A stretch of 64,000 bases of DNA from Leptospira idonii. Lineage in GTDB: Bacteria; Spirochaetota; Leptospiria; Leptospirales; Leptospiraceae. The DNA is taken from assembly GCF_004770995.1 (NCBI RefSeq), contig NZ_RQHW01000079.1, positions 62,001 to 126,000 of the forward strand, given 5' to 3'. Shown piece by piece: positions 63,849 through 64,000 of the stretch. Position 1 is the first letter of the stretch. Every line of letters starts with the position of its first letter. A program made the position numbers and the translations under genes. Below the pieces are notes generated by a model. It did not search any database, was not told where the DNA came from, and saw nothing but the letters and a program-made list of their open reading frames with translations.

Positions 63849-64000
63849 ATGAAACCAAAAGCAATTAAATCTGATGAGTTATCGAAAATCTTCTCAGACT
63901 TAAAAAAAGGGGAGGAATCTTCCATCGGAAGTTATCTGATTAAAGGTGTTCGTCTTCAAATCAGCAAGTACAATCTGTCTGGTGCAGAGAGAGTACAGTT
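63849..64000 (+). CDS. Unidentified protein, 3' truncated
   Basis: An open frame from ATG at 63849, with AGAGGTG five bases before it, runs off the window. The first 50 residues begin MKPKAIKSDELSKIFSDLKK and continue with SIGSYLIKGVRLQISKYN. No signal peptide is present. The family cannot be told from this fragment. Confidence 0.8.
   Translation, partial: MKPKAIKSDELSKIFSDLKKGEESSIGSYLIKGVRLQISKYNLSGAERVQ

Overview
The window looks like a chromosomal segment of a spirochaete of the Leptospiraceae, most likely a saprophytic or environmental Leptospira. This is inferred from gene content and protein style, not from a database match: many short-signal lipoproteins with loose spirochaetal lipoboxes, several membrane-anchored SpoIIE/PP2C phosphatases, PilZ-like and OmpA/PD40 proteins, frequent TTG starts, AT-rich DNA and dense packing of small operons on both strands. 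No rRNA, tRNA, insertion sequence, prophage or CRISPR array was recognised. No gap between genes exceeds 300 bases; the longest are 48199-48425 and 63588-63848.

Layout. 1-2.2 kb: 3' part of a kexin-like serine protease followed by a lipoprotein that resembles a subtilase prodomain. 2.2-4.9 kb: a minus-strand CheY / CheC / hybrid-kinase operon. 4.9-11.3 kb: MORN lipoprotein, metF, an SDR, birA-coaX, then an STAS protein, a GT-C type glycosyltransferase and an SGNH hydrolase. 11.4-15 kb: an isolated degenerate tyrosine-recombinase-like gene, then telA, a DUF4870/XpaC-like protein and an inositol monophosphatase. 15-20.3 kb: surface-glycan cluster with three GT4 glycosyltransferases, a methyltransferase-like protein and a divergent GDP-6-deoxymannose reductase. 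20.2-31.9 kb: DUF898 and M48 protease pair, patatin, aminotransferase, MFS exporter with an operator-like palindrome, DUF3347 lipoprotein, glyoxalase-fold protein, unknown proteins, enoyl-CoA hydratase and dcd. 32-39.7 kb: DUF2147 protein, a 1075-residue membrane phosphatase with TPRs, RlpA, two TPR proteins and a divergent folP. 39.8-46.7 kb: OmpA/PD40 protein, a PilZ-like protein, hisS, PAP2, an LpxL-like acyltransferase and a CPBP-family protein. 46.7-58.3 kb: GLUG-repeat lipoprotein, then a long minus-strand chain (PhoB/PhoR, argJ, a degenerate and an intact SpoIIE phosphatase, an M50-like protease, UDP-glucuronate decarboxylase, an orphan pntA). 58.4-64 kb: PilZ / small membrane protein / ECF sigma / two membrane proteins operon, a secreted protein with aat, a lipoprotein, an Mpo1-like protein and the start of a further gene.

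Common themes are envelope building (glycans, lipid A-type acylation, peptidoglycan, lipoproteins) and signalling by phosphorylation (two-component, STAS, three SpoIIE-type proteins, ECF sigma). Adjacent genes are often joined by ATGA or TTGA start-stop overlaps, which implies coupled translation. The points I judge most worth following are the degenerate/intact phosphatase pair (51.4-55.1 kb), the altered pterin/pABA loops of FolP, the separately encoded prodomain-like lipoprotein, the ECF sigma factor whose conserved N-terminus starts upstream of any standard start codon, and the catalytically eroded recombinase-like protein.
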